This document shows positions 55,535-59,667 of a stretch of 64,000 nucleotides of DNA, one piece after another. The position numbers and the translations under genes are program-made. Under the pieces are notes generated by a model. The model had not been told where the DNA came from, did no database searches, and saw nothing but the letters and a program-made list of their open reading frames with translations. This DNA comes from Siphonodentalium dalli (taxonomy: Eukaryota > Mollusca > Scaphopoda > Gadilida > Siphonodentaliidae). Position 1 is the first letter of the stretch. Each line of letters starts with the position of its first letter. The stretch is taken from NCBI GenBank assembly GCA_032622095.1, contig CP136069.1, positions 162,429,043 through 162,493,042 of the forward strand. The letters are read 5' to 3'.

Positions 55535-57724
55535 GTGTATACATGTATGCATACGATGTTTTTAAGATATCAATGTGTGTGCAAGGTGTGTGTGAGTTGT
55601 GTACGATTGTCGACACCCCACCAGTCCCGTCTATATATCTATGCAGTCGTTGTTATCAGATAGTGTTCTGTACATAAATGTGTAATATAATGAAAAAATT
55701 AAAATTAAAATTAAAAAACTTATTAAACAAAAAATTGTTTTGCTTTTCTGACTGCTGATAGTACTTCATTGCTTATCGTTCGGTAATTTGGTCTGATTTT
55801 CATTAAAAGCACCCATCGACTATCAATTCACAACCGCTTCTATGTGTTCCACTGGCTTTACGGATTATCCTGCATGCAGAAATGAGTTAATGTTCTATTG
55901 TGTGCTGTTTTCTTGTGTTGATACTGATGCAATGATACAATAAAGCTGATAATCTGAAATCCAGTGATGGGTGATAGGATGCACTTAAATTATTTAAGAG
56001 GGTCGCCATACAATATCATGGCATAGTGGTGCATGCGCAACGATCGTGATATTCAAGGGAATACACAATTATGGATTTAATTAAAACTTGAGTGCCACGT
56101 GTAAGTGTTTTAGTATATATATTATATGTGTGATTTGAATATTCTTTCGAATGTTCGGTCACATGACATAATCGGGCGTTTAAACCAGTTAACATATTTT
56201 ATAACTTGGTACGTAACAAAACTGGAATAGAAAATAAGTGAGAATTATAAGAAATGAAGAGCGAAAAGCCATAAAATTACACTTTTGAGGCCTCCTCAGA
56301 TACATGGTGTATATCTGTATTTTGTTGATGACAGTCCTGATGCTTCTTGCGTCTGGTCTCACAAAGCGCCACGTGCAAGTGGTCGTTGAAGGAACCTGCT
56401 ACCAGAAAGAACCAGTGGCTTGTCGTTCTTTTGGTTTTACTTCTGTTGTTATTATTACTGAATGTTGGGATTCTTTGACTGCATTGCTCAGCTCATCCAT
56501 CTCATTGGCGAGACTGTCTGTGTTTGTGTACAGACAGCAGAATTTAAAACTATTTACAGTTTCTTTCGATTTCTTTAGCTTTCTGCTCTTGGTTTTAGAT
56601 GGTCCACTTTTCTGTTCAATTGATGGCACCGTACTCATGAGTTCCATTCACCATTGGCATTCGATTCTTTTTCTGTGGCTATGGTGTACAACCTCTTGGA
56701 TTCTTCCCTTTCTATTCGGGTTAAGTCTCTCGTTATTGAGAGATTCCTCGGTTTATCCGTCGCATCCTTCAAATTCTTATTTTTCTCGAACATTGCACCT
56801 TTACTTTACTAACCTAATTTAGCGGGTTTTTTTGCGGGGTTTTTTTGTGTGTGTGAAAAAAAATGTGTTTGATTCACATCCAAAGTTTGTGTGCAAAGTT
56901 AATGTATTTTCCCTTTTTGTTACGAATGAAATAAAAACATACATGCTATATTCCCTGTGTATTGTTCATTTCGGTGGAGGTAAATTTGATACGAACATAT
57001 ACTGGACTTTTGACCAATACCTAATTCTCAAAACCACATTTTGATCAAAACTAATTGTGCTTGGTTTTGATCAGAATCAAAATGCATGTATTGCATATCT
57101 GACATTGTGACAAAGTTGAAACTCCATTTTGGTTTCGTGTGAAATCAAATTTTTTAATAATGTATTTTATAGGTTTTTATTTCAATATCCTTTAAAGGGG
57201 TATTGTACACTAAATCTGGTAATTTTTGGAACCATTTCCTTTTATACTCAACAGAATATATGTAACAAATGAATGAATTTGAGCCTTGGATGAGTACAAA
57301 ATACACTCATTTACTGTATGAACATGGTAATTATAACGAAAATGAATTTATGACTCCAGCCATCAATTCATTTTCATTATCATTACCATGCTGTTTGCTT
57401 CATTCCTAGAGCATGGGTGTATTTTGCACTAATCTATTGCTCAAATTCATTCATTTGTTGCATATATTCGGTTGAGTATAAACGGAGATGGCCCCATAAA
57501 TGGCTTGATTTAGTGTAATGTGCGTACCCCTTTAATTCCGTCGGCCATTATTATGGCTTGTATCACACAATGCGAATTTACATACGTCATGACTCCTTGT
57601 TGAGCATCGTAGGCCCTTGGACTTCTCCAACTGTAGCGTGCTGTCACCTCATTTCGTCCTGCATAAATCGTCTTAGAAGACGGGCACGATGTGAAATATG
57701 GCGCCGTGTTGGGCGGAGGAGGAC
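15705..57724 (-). CDS. Multi-exon HYR/CCP (sushi) modular gene, partial
   Basis: Ten minus-strand exons, listed individually below, make 644 codons across 42 kb. Each has an AG acceptor and a GT donor, and the phases join without a stop. The order is HYR-CCP-CCP three times. Exon lengths 5' to 3' are 139, 131, 177, 201, 255, 180, 189, 252, 219 and 189 nt. Proteins built from CCP and HYR domains are usually extracellular adhesion, matrix or recognition molecules (SVEP1 and hyalin are known examples). No signal peptide, transmembrane segment, stop codon or promoter is visible, so both ends are missing. Coding is only about 4.6 percent of the span. The whole could in principle be two adjacent genes, but the regular pattern and compatible phases favour one. 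Confidence 0.85.
15894..17521 (-). other. Intron between CCP-A3 and CCP-B3
   Basis: 1628 bp. A GC-rich patch at about 16140-16290 is open on both strands but has no domain. A tract near 16795-16835 (gttgttgtaactcg) is related to the inverted repeats at 79-114 and 2328-2370. Nothing else was seen. Confidence 0.6.
17522..17740 (-). CDS. Exon: CCP domain, subtype A, third triplet
   Basis: The acceptor is atatttacag before ttgtgacatg and the donor is cctg/gtgggt. It is 219 nt, phase 1-1. The protein starts VVTCNVLEFSTIDYMDMNC, contains the subtype A signature AIFGTSCNMSC and ends with PNCSPP. Six cysteines are present. The open frame continues past the donor into intron sequence, but the domain ends at the proline pair, which supports the donor chosen. 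Confidence 0.88.
18233..18703. mobile_element. piggyBac-type MITE, 471 bp
   Basis: Terminal inverted repeats CCCTTTCAGTGCCAGG (18233-18248) and CCTGGCAATGAAAGGG (18688-18703) match at 15 of 16 positions. Both ends are flanked by TTAA (18229-18232 and 18704-18707), the target duplication of piggyBac transposases. No transposase frame is inside. Near the left end a hairpin at 18281-18347 has 26-nt arms (one mismatch) around a 15-nt loop. It must have been mobilised in trans. Confidence 0.9.
18281..18347. repeat. Internal hairpin of the MITE
   Basis: The left arm ccaatgcattatcttatata continues to tgcgag. The right arm is its reverse complement with one mismatch. The loop is tcgaccataggtcgc. Confidence 0.9.
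19300..19551 (-). CDS. Exon: HYR domain, third triplet
   Basis: The acceptor is gatttgcag before atattgaacc and the donor is gaag/gtctgt (a weaker donor). It is 252 nt, phase 1-1, a whole HYR domain of 84 codons. Family landmarks are EPPVITSCP at the start, ARDNSG in the middle, and FSVKDLSDNIGNPCTFTISV near the end with the second Cys. HYR is an immunoglobulin-like fold tied to cell adhesion. Confidence 0.9.
19552..21924 (-). other. Intron part upstream of the Gypsy-1 repeat
   Basis: It contains the exact tandem duplication at 20309-20712. From 21372 to 21924 there is a stretch beginning TGTGCCAA that may be the outer part of the Gypsy-1 5' LTR. Nothing else was recognised. Confidence 0.5.
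20309..20712. repeat. Exact tandem duplication, 203-bp period
   Basis: The unit starting tgaaaatgccccgttgcg at 20309 is repeated from 20512. I see no difference between copies over about 201 nt. It is either a very recent duplication or an assembly artefact. Confidence 0.95.
21925..22234 (+). repeat. Gypsy-1 5' LTR (conserved part)
   Basis: A direct repeat of the 3' LTR from aagcttgtatttccgaac to cttggcac. It contains repeated gacgacaggaag-type words. The true left edge may be further out, at TGTGCCAA (21372), which is the inverse of the LTR end TTGGCAC. Confidence 0.75.
22403..23309 (+). pseudogene. Gypsy-1 gag with zinc knuckles
   Basis: This is the capsid-like structural protein. Readable blocks are FDVSHTQYNEWIKSIEKC near 22510, then after a frame change near 22690 TTELANRFAEVLDSQLAF, and VQLVGFYIDALKSDSLKMK near 22865. 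Two CCHC-like knuckles follow: one frameshifted (NHLARDC near 23189) and one reading CWVCEGNHLAGNC near 23240, one residue short of the CX2CX4HX4C standard. The QLVGFYIDALKSDSL block matches QLVGYFVDGLYNDSL in Gypsy-2, so the two gags are homologous. Confidence 0.8.
23500..25690 (+). pseudogene. Gypsy-1 protease, RT and RNase H
   Basis: The aspartic protease motif is SLVDSDAEVSI near 23563 (usual DSGA, with Gly to Asp), then RNMILGRDWL near 23775. RT landmarks are YPLPVIDDILALKCFTALD near 24643, FGLRNAGGVFSQLM near 24800 and AYLDGILIHS near 24876, where the second catalytic Asp of YxDD is Gly. RNase H shows YTLYTDASDFCMGACLTQ near 25240 and TIKTDHKPLKHIL near 25439. Several stops and frameshifts separate these blocks. 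Confidence 0.85.
25690..27252 (+). pseudogene. Gypsy-1 integrase and C-terminal tail
   Basis: Integrase joins the cDNA copy to chromosomal DNA. The zinc-binding N-terminus reads YHENNGHFGIDKTHDAI with CVTCQ following (HHCC, 25990-26120). The DDE core keeps IGLDLSGPY near 26185 and VVIDNGSETF near 26361 but is broken by stops near 26170, 26357 and 26446. The C-terminal segment from 26638 includes KFEIGEAVYVKNHLRKSKL. After a shift near 27110 an acidic-basic tail (SDDEDIPLSELKLRLQRRK) runs into the 3' repeat. Confidence 0.85.
27253..27566 (+). repeat. Gypsy-1 3' LTR
   Basis: A direct repeat of 21925-22234 ending in TTGGCACA. Compared with the 5' copy it has an extra aaataaattatcaaatc-like segment and scattered substitutions. 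It abuts the pol tail with no obvious polypurine tract. Confidence 0.8.
27696..27884 (-). CDS. Exon: CCP domain, subtype B, second triplet
   Basis: The acceptor is aattttgcag before agatttcgtg and the donor is atcg/gtaaga. It is 189 nt, phase 1-1. It starts EISCPSPISLSPNGSYSEAN, carries the subtype B signature FRYESSCFASCDAGF and ends TLSTIPCIG. Six cysteines. The W in SGTWTLS is the conserved sushi tryptophan. Confidence 0.9.
27885..29293 (-). other. Intron between CCP-A2 and CCP-B2
   Basis: 1409 bp, the shortest intron found. It contains the interspersed repeat at 28435-28800. No other feature was recognised. Confidence 0.65.
28435..28800. repeat. Interspersed repeat with gggc(c/a)ataactctggt motif
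   Basis: Two imperfect units: gggccataactctggtga near 28459 and gggcaataactctggtaa near 28620. Each is followed by ttcattccattca and tcatc(c/t)gga words, then a gaacggacagatggacag tail. I associate such repeats with molluscan genomes; this is from memory. Confidence 0.6.
29294..29473 (-). CDS. Exon: CCP domain, subtype A, second triplet
   Basis: The acceptor is tcttttcag before tggtgacatg and the donor is gaga/gtaagt. It is 180 nt, phase 1-1. The protein starts VVTCRSSISIPDGRHSCEN, includes the subtype A signature IIFGTSCQFTCDAGY and ends IPSCE. Six cysteines, with potential N-glycosylation sites at NGS and NAT. The donor matches the consensus well. Confidence 0.92.
29474..30396 (-). other. 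Intron start, no feature seen
   Basis: AT-rich intron sequence on the acceptor side of CCP-A2. No gene, RNA or clear repeat was recognised. Confidence 0.5.
30812..31024. repeat. MITE-like element, 21-bp inverted ends
   Basis: CACTCTCTGGTGCCAAATAA at 30812 pairs with TTATTTGGCTCCAAAGAGTG ending at 31024, with two mismatches over 21 bp. The interior repeats agtgctgg words. I found no target duplication. Confidence 0.6.
31600..33131. repeat. 267-bp satellite array, about 5.7 copies
   Basis: Units begin attca(g/a)tttagcttttct at 31600, 31866, 32134, 32401, 32668 and 32935, with periods of 266-268. Each unit has four copies of agcttttct in alternating orientation (+, -, +, -), so stem-loops can form within a unit. 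The starts of units 1-3 (attcagtttagc) differ from those of units 4-6 (attcaatttagc), so the array grew in two blocks. Confidence 0.95.
33244..33921. repeat. 387-bp segmental tandem duplication
   Basis: The segment starting agggtggggg at 33244 recurs at 33631 and stays nearly identical through ccctttactcggcaggatt and a ctaccggatcagaacct tract. Each copy ends in a degraded version of the hairpin found just downstream. Confidence 0.9.
33922..34466. repeat. Tandem array of long hairpins
   Basis: Three hairpins at 33922-34007, 34107-34186 and 34288-34375, with a fourth broken start near 34464. The first has perfect 34-bp arms (outer cgctctatatatactaccgg, inner aacagcacctattt) and an 18-nt loop (tctggttaaaagtatggg). 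Hairpins are spaced 181-185 bp by a shared spacer containing atgacttttaattcaag. Confidence 0.95.
34467..34979. repeat. Diverged inverted repeat of the same family
   Basis: Arms near 34680-34740 (tcggtaaacgtgttgttta) and 34850-34920 (acacacttttaccgatt) pair and both carry cacgtgac. Single hairpin arms (gttccggtagtat) occur near 34815 and 34960. Confidence 0.65.
35450..35704 (-). CDS. Exon: HYR domain, second triplet
   Basis: The acceptor is aattccag before atacaactcc and the donor is gaag/gtactt. It is 255 nt, phase 1-1, a whole HYR domain of 85 codons. It starts TTPPVFDNCYSVTITITAPS, includes VTWVDLTASDNSG and ends KASPCIFSIEVE. It is more similar in layout to HYR3 than to HYR1 and needs no internal intron. 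Confidence 0.92.
35705..36097 (-). other. Intron, no feature seen
   Basis: AT-rich sequence directly upstream of the HYR2 acceptor. Nothing recognised. Confidence 0.5.
36098..38224. mobile_element. Non-autonomous element with ~90-bp inverted ends
   Basis: Both ends begin tagtctggtcgttga and share an internal arm (36122-36158 and 38154-38190) that pairs over 37 bp with one mismatch, including caaattgtttacaagctg. A shorter gaacaac match follows inside. The 2.1-kb interior has no transposase frame. It is a candidate DNA transposon; no target duplication was identified. Confidence 0.65.
38225..38784 (-). other. Intron, no feature seen
   Basis: AT-rich. No gene or repeat recognised. Confidence 0.5.
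38785..40665. repeat. Cluster of cacttaagtgcaaat motifs
   Basis: About 11 imperfect copies of cacttaagtgc lie at 38785-39058 and two more at 40614-40665, often followed by aaat. The two parts look like one cluster split by the G-rich segment at 39060-40612. The palindromic core CACTTAAGTG matches the NK2 homeodomain site consensus (TNAAGTG), but a transposon-derived origin is equally possible. Confidence 0.6.
39060..40612. repeat. G-rich repeat with inverted copies
   Basis: The segment gggggtcggaaaataattt through ccgaaaagcag at 39165-39245 is matched in reverse complement at 40526-40606. Further copies lie at 39060-39130 and 39340-39480. Words such as gggtgggtgggt could form G-quadruplexes. 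The middle (about 39490-40520) is AT-rich and has no recognised gene. The open frames across the G-rich parts are compositional. Confidence 0.65.
40666..41030 (-). other. Intron, no feature seen
   Basis: No gene or repeat recognised. Confidence 0.45.
41036..41720. repeat. Degenerate repeat with atggccgcc...gccatcttgg
   Basis: Five copies of a block acatggccgccggcagccat then cttgga start near 41041, 41137, 41285, 41442 and 41568. Several are followed by cgactaaatccttcggcac and tcatccgatcatcac. The inverted pair atggc/gccat lets each block fold. gccatctt matches the YY1 core. Confidence 0.75.
41721..43046 (-). other. Intron, no feature seen
   Basis: It contains acgctctttaaaat-like words (42105, 42150) also seen at 21100 and 28065, and a short ctttgacttataa duplication near 42410. 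Nothing else recognised. Confidence 0.5.
43047..43247 (-). CDS. Exon: CCP domain, subtype B, first triplet
   Basis: The acceptor is tgcattttcag before tgatcacgtg and the donor is attg/gtgaga. It is 201 nt, phase 1-1. It starts ITCSSLDQNTTRNGIYS, has the subtype B signature YNYNSRCWPTCDPGY and ends DAENSCIG. Six cysteines, and an N-glycosylation site in QNTTRN. Confidence 0.92.
43248..43804 (-). other. Intron with degenerate short repeats
   Basis: Near 43680-43790 there are words such as ccatagtcggaagg and tttaagggtc. These resemble the reverse complement of the gaaccctcagac repeats at 45030-45320. Confidence 0.45.
43805..44870. repeat. Inverted-repeat element, 28-bp ends
   Basis: AATGGACCTATCCGTAGGTA and on to CCGCCCAT (43805-43832) pairs with 44843-44870 at 26 of 28 positions. 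An internal caccacaagc word is also mirrored. The 1.07-kb interior has no transposase. No clear target duplication. Confidence 0.65.
44871..46298 (-). other. Intron with minisatellites
   Basis: At 45030-45320 there are about six degenerate phrases built on gaaccctcagactat. At 45405-45470 there is a gat/ggt trinucleotide microsatellite. At 45635-45745 gtatacccacagtagg is repeated three to four times. Confidence 0.6.
46299..46475 (-). CDS. Exon: CCP domain, subtype A, first triplet
   Basis: The acceptor is ctacaattcag before ttaggacatg and the donor is gaat/gtaagt. It is 177 nt, phase 1-1. It starts VRTCTYRDVANGLLRCTRVE, contains the subtype A signature VIYGTVCTLICFDGY and ends PTIPTCE. Six cysteines. 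The donor is a perfect GTAAGT. Confidence 0.9.
46476..49259 (-). other. Intron, mostly featureless
   Basis: AT-rich, with a poly-G run near 47803 and a poly-C run near 48883. Open frames at 47537-47839 and 48471-48674 have no recognisable domain. Nothing else seen. Confidence 0.5.
49260..49600. repeat. Degenerate tandem duplication, ~165 bp
   Basis: The tract ttcttatctgtaaacgcca occurs near 49284 and near 49447. In both it is followed by gaaaatat-like text, a gtcagtga word and a gtacacgaa/gtacgcgaa word. Confidence 0.7.
49601..50418 (-). other. Intron, no feature seen
   Basis: The 102-codon plus-strand ORF at 49926-50234 has no domain I recognise. Confidence 0.45.
50419..50549 (-). CDS. Exon: HYR domain 1, second half
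   Basis: The acceptor is tgtctttcag before gtcttcggtg and the donor is aaag/gtgaga. It is 131 nt, entering in phase 2 and leaving in phase 1. The correct frame reads SSVRRIYGLGSGSRFPRYPV, then VTYRVIDNRGAAAFCNFKVT, matching the end of an HYR domain including its second Cys. It completes the half encoded at 57586-57724 across a 7-kb intron. Confidence 0.85.
50550..51059 (-). other. Intron, no feature seen
   Basis: Probably includes the 3' UTR of the LINE fragment next to it. No gene recognised. Confidence 0.45.
51060..51850 (-). pseudogene. LINE C-terminal fragment
   Basis: Minus-strand remains of the end of a LINE ORF2, split over three frames. ISDLGWQTLADRRNKFKLHQ with LYKMFHMSL lies near 51640-51575. 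RYSFRKTSLRPP and SASRLWNDLTPELKQTEFLE, with VFKSRL after it, span about 51530-51370. A zinc-type motif CSCSDIESADHFLLVCPSYN sits near 51285. The order is typical of LINE C-termini. No polymerase core is attached; it may belong to the same copy as the RT remnant at 53850-54660. Confidence 0.8.
51885..52680. repeat. 16-bp minisatellite in two blocks, within a larger duplication
   Basis: Units of ccgaaggttcgctatt and variants fill 51885-52006 and 52415-52538, about eight per block. Flanking text (ttagagggttcattatcac, then gattttgttttgttttcgcg) follows each block, so a ~515-bp segment was duplicated. A second shared word, gggcccatacctttgaa, lies at 52206 and 52361. Confidence 0.85.
52681..53160 (-). 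other. Intron, no feature seen
   Basis: No gene or repeat recognised apart from a word shared with the minisatellite flanks (tttaatgtcattacgt, 52671 and 52751). Confidence 0.45.
53161..53640. repeat. 130-bp tandem repeat rich in ggtca half-sites
   Basis: Units begin atttgatac at 53162, 53292 and 53422, with a fourth shortened copy from about 53515. Each contains ggacgggtcaaatc, then one or more tgacc/ggtca hexamers such as tgaccttgacc and aaggtcaa. About 3.7 copies. Confidence 0.85.
53850..54660 (-). pseudogene. LINE reverse transcriptase remnant
   Basis: Minus-strand RT blocks in order are VSNYKPLSLLSCMSKAFEKC near 54555, QSGFVRGDSTVYKLTAIYDY near 54440, CDVCKTFVKVWHKGILYTLG near 54355 (catalytic Asp), VRDGITQGLILRPLLFLI near 54190, HIRLFADDTSMF near 54115 and HPPLTMANCIVEEVYYHRHL near 53930. 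FADD is intact but there are several frameshifts. Both ends are cut: the upstream end stops just before a (TA)n run at 54720. Confidence 0.8.
54720..54751. repeat. (TA)n microsatellite, left flank of the Penelope-like fragment
   Basis: An unbroken TA run directly before the first readable Penelope-like sequence. Confidence 0.95.
54752..55381 (+). pseudogene. Penelope-like element fragment with GIY-YIG endonuclease
   Basis: Plus-strand remains of the C-terminal part of a Penelope-like retroelement. The upstream part reads RQPSNLKRILTKARF near 54890, with two stops. A frame change then gives HCGDKQCKACRQVFPG near 54980, the Cys-rich linker. The 125-codon open frame from 55005 holds the GIY-YIG nuclease: YITCDGCGEGYVGQIGNTVC (residues 31-50), R52, H56, then HLEECN and DLFKQRFRSKLN (104-114), the usual end. 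GIY-YIG nucleases cut DNA for target-primed insertion. The RT core is missing. Confidence 0.85.
55495..55532. repeat. (TA)n microsatellite, right flank of the Penelope-like fragment
   Basis: A TA run about 115 bp after the end of the nuclease frame, matching the run at 54720-54751. Confidence 0.95.
55533..56398 (-). other. Intron, no gene seen
   Basis: It contains an aattaaaattaaaattaa run near 55690 and an aataaagc near 55939 that may be the end of another degraded retroelement. Confidence 0.45.
56399..56650 (-). pseudogene. LINE endonuclease N-terminal remnant
   Basis: A minus-strand frame reading FCCLYTNTDSLANEMDELSN, then VIITTEVKPK. This matches the start of LINE endonucleases (YTNxxSL and the catalytic Glu of TEVKPK). 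It degrades beyond that point. The same orientation and order as the RT remnant at 53850-54660 suggests one broken copy into which the Penelope-like fragment inserted. Confidence 0.65.
56651..57191 (-). other. Intron, no feature seen
   Basis: AT-rich, with a ttttgatca(a/g)aa mirrored word near 57030-57080. Nothing else recognised. Confidence 0.45.
57192..57535. repeat. Foldback MITE, 344 bp
   Basis: Ends TTAAAGGGGTA and TACCCCTTTAA. Most of the element is two long inverted arms. Left arm words such as ttatactcaac, aacaaatgaatgaatttgag, acaaaatacac and catggtaat recur in reverse complement on the right with scattered differences. The centre is near 57360. The ends overlap TTAA or TA, so the target duplication is ambiguous. 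Confidence 0.85.
57586..57724 (-). CDS. Exon: HYR domain 1, first half
   Basis: The acceptor is ctcattcag before gtcctcctcc and the donor is atgac/gtatgt. It is 139 nt, phase 1 in and phase 2 out. It reads PPPPNTAPYFTSCPSSKTIY, then AGRNEVTARYSWRSPRAYDA, the start of an HYR domain with the first Cys in TSCP. The usual DNSG turn is absent (YDAQQGVMT), so this HYR has diverged. It is the 5'-most exon I can support. Confidence 0.8.
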
Positions 57725-59100
57725 CTGAATGAGATAGAAATATTCAGTTCAATTGTACACTCCTCGTTGAAATAAACTTTCGAGTGTCATATATCAAGGA
57801 CTGAAACTCACTATTGAGTCGTTCACGAAATTGACGATGATCCAGGTTCCCATTAGCTCGATATACATGACAAGTTGTCTGACTTAAGGTGTTATTCCCC
57901 TAAATTATGCCATCACGGGAAAATGTCAACTAATTGAAATACTGAACCTAGAGCGATTCCAAGTTCAGATATTGCTCAACTTATTATGAAAGCATAGCTA
58001 CGACTGAAATACGTGGTGCAGCGTCATGACCACGTGACTACAAAAAAAATAATAACACGCGGACCACGTGTTTGACAGATGCGAAAAAAAATACAATATA
58101 ACAGGGGGATGGTAGATTAGTGAATTATGTATTTATTTTAAATATTGTTGGTTGCTATTTTCGTTCAGTTCAAGGAAGTACTTCGCCGAAAATGTGACAG
58201 TAATGAGTCTATTTTGTAATTGTATTTTGAAAAAGTGTGCACGACAACAAATCAAAAACTACCACAAAATAATAACGGATATTCACCGCACACGATAATT
58301 ATAGGTGCATCTTAATTTAACGGAAACACGTCTGTCGTTAGATATGACGGGGTGTTGGAATTAGAATGCGAATTCATGCATGGCTATAATCAAAATATGG
58401 TATCTTTCCAGACAACCGACCTACTTGCGTAATCGGGTACGTGTCCACACTATTTTTGGAATTATCTAGGTAGTAAAAATGTTGTTATACGATTCCTGAT
58501 ATAAATAAAATCTGTGTATAGCATGTATACAACTAATTGCAATTGTCGTCATTTTCATTTTGGTGGCAGTGTGAAGTGAAACTTGCATTGGGATACAAAA
58601 GTCCAAAATGTATCAGTCTACTTGATAAAAGTCATTCCAATACTCCAATATATATGCTGTTTTCTGAATATATTCCAGAAGTAATCCTACGTACTCATCG
58701 CATTGAAAGATGTGGGTATTGTGTACCATAGTGGAATGTCGGGGTTAATATTGGCCTGAAAGTCTGTGTAGAGTATGTCAATAGAACCAATTACAAACTG
58801 ATCAATCAATAAGTGTGTGGGAACAGATCAATGTCACATGGAAGTAGTTATACTGGTCTGAAAGTATATTGTATCACGGGGATGCGACAAGTCATGTGAC
58901 TTGGGAAGCAAGTTGGAATAAAATACTAGGTTGGCGTTCGGTTGTGGCTTTTGGTCGTACGTTCTTGAAGAGACCGATAGCCCCACGACAGACTTTCAGG
59001 CGAAATCTCAAACTGCTAGCTTTGTGGAAAGTTGTGGCATTCGTATATTCATGCATTCTTTGCTGTTCTAATAACAGACTGTATCTTTAAAACTGTGTCT
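57725..59100. other. Stretch between the first exon and Gypsy-2
   Basis: No upstream CCP or HYR exon was found on the minus strand. Part of it (perhaps from about 58500) may be the Gypsy-2 5' LTR, but the matching 3' LTR lies outside the window so this cannot be confirmed. Confidence 0.4.
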
Positions 59101-59279
59101 GGATCTGTGTTACCCAACGTGGAGAGACGATCTACGGCCGACTATAGGACACATATTTTTGGTTGCCGTGTGCAGAATTCCTAATTAAGCTGTTGGTGAA
59201 TTAGGGAAAATGAAATTCTAAAGGACAGTGCTAAGGACAATGCAAGAAATACACTTTTGCCGGAAATTCAGTGACATTA

Positions 59280-59520
59280 AGTACAAAAGAAAATTCAGGA
59301 AGAAAATATGTAAACATTCCGTTGAAAATAAAATCCAGGAAAAAGATATGTAAACATTCCGTTGAAAATAAATTCCAGGAAGAAGATAAATTCAGGACAT
59401 TCTGTGAAAAATAAAATTCACAAATATTAACATTCAGTTTAGAAGAAAAACCAAGAAGAAGATAAAGTCACAAATATTAACATTCAGTTCAACAAGAAAT
59501 TCAAGAAGAAGTTACACAAA
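59280..59520. repeat. Degenerate repeats in the Gypsy-2 leader
   Basis: Words such as atatgtaaacattccgttga occur twice about 60 bp apart (near 59307 and 59347). Variants acaaatattaacattcagtt then recur near 59421 and 59468. The stretch is purine-rich with ccaggaagaag-like phrases. Confidence 0.75.
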
Positions 59521-59667
59521 TTTGACATTTCGAAGTTCACTGACAATTCAAGTTGATTGAACAGAAGTTTCTGTGGTGTTGTGCTAGGGTGAGTACCTTT
59601 TTCATAGACTGAATGCATTCTTAAACAACATACCAAATGTAATTTCAATTTATAGCAGATTACTGTG

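Noticed and set aside
56304-56822. 172-codon plus-strand ORF, hydrophobic
   Set aside because: It overlaps the minus-strand LINE endonuclease remnant, shows no domain, and its composition fits the antisense of that remnant plus flanking T-rich sequence.
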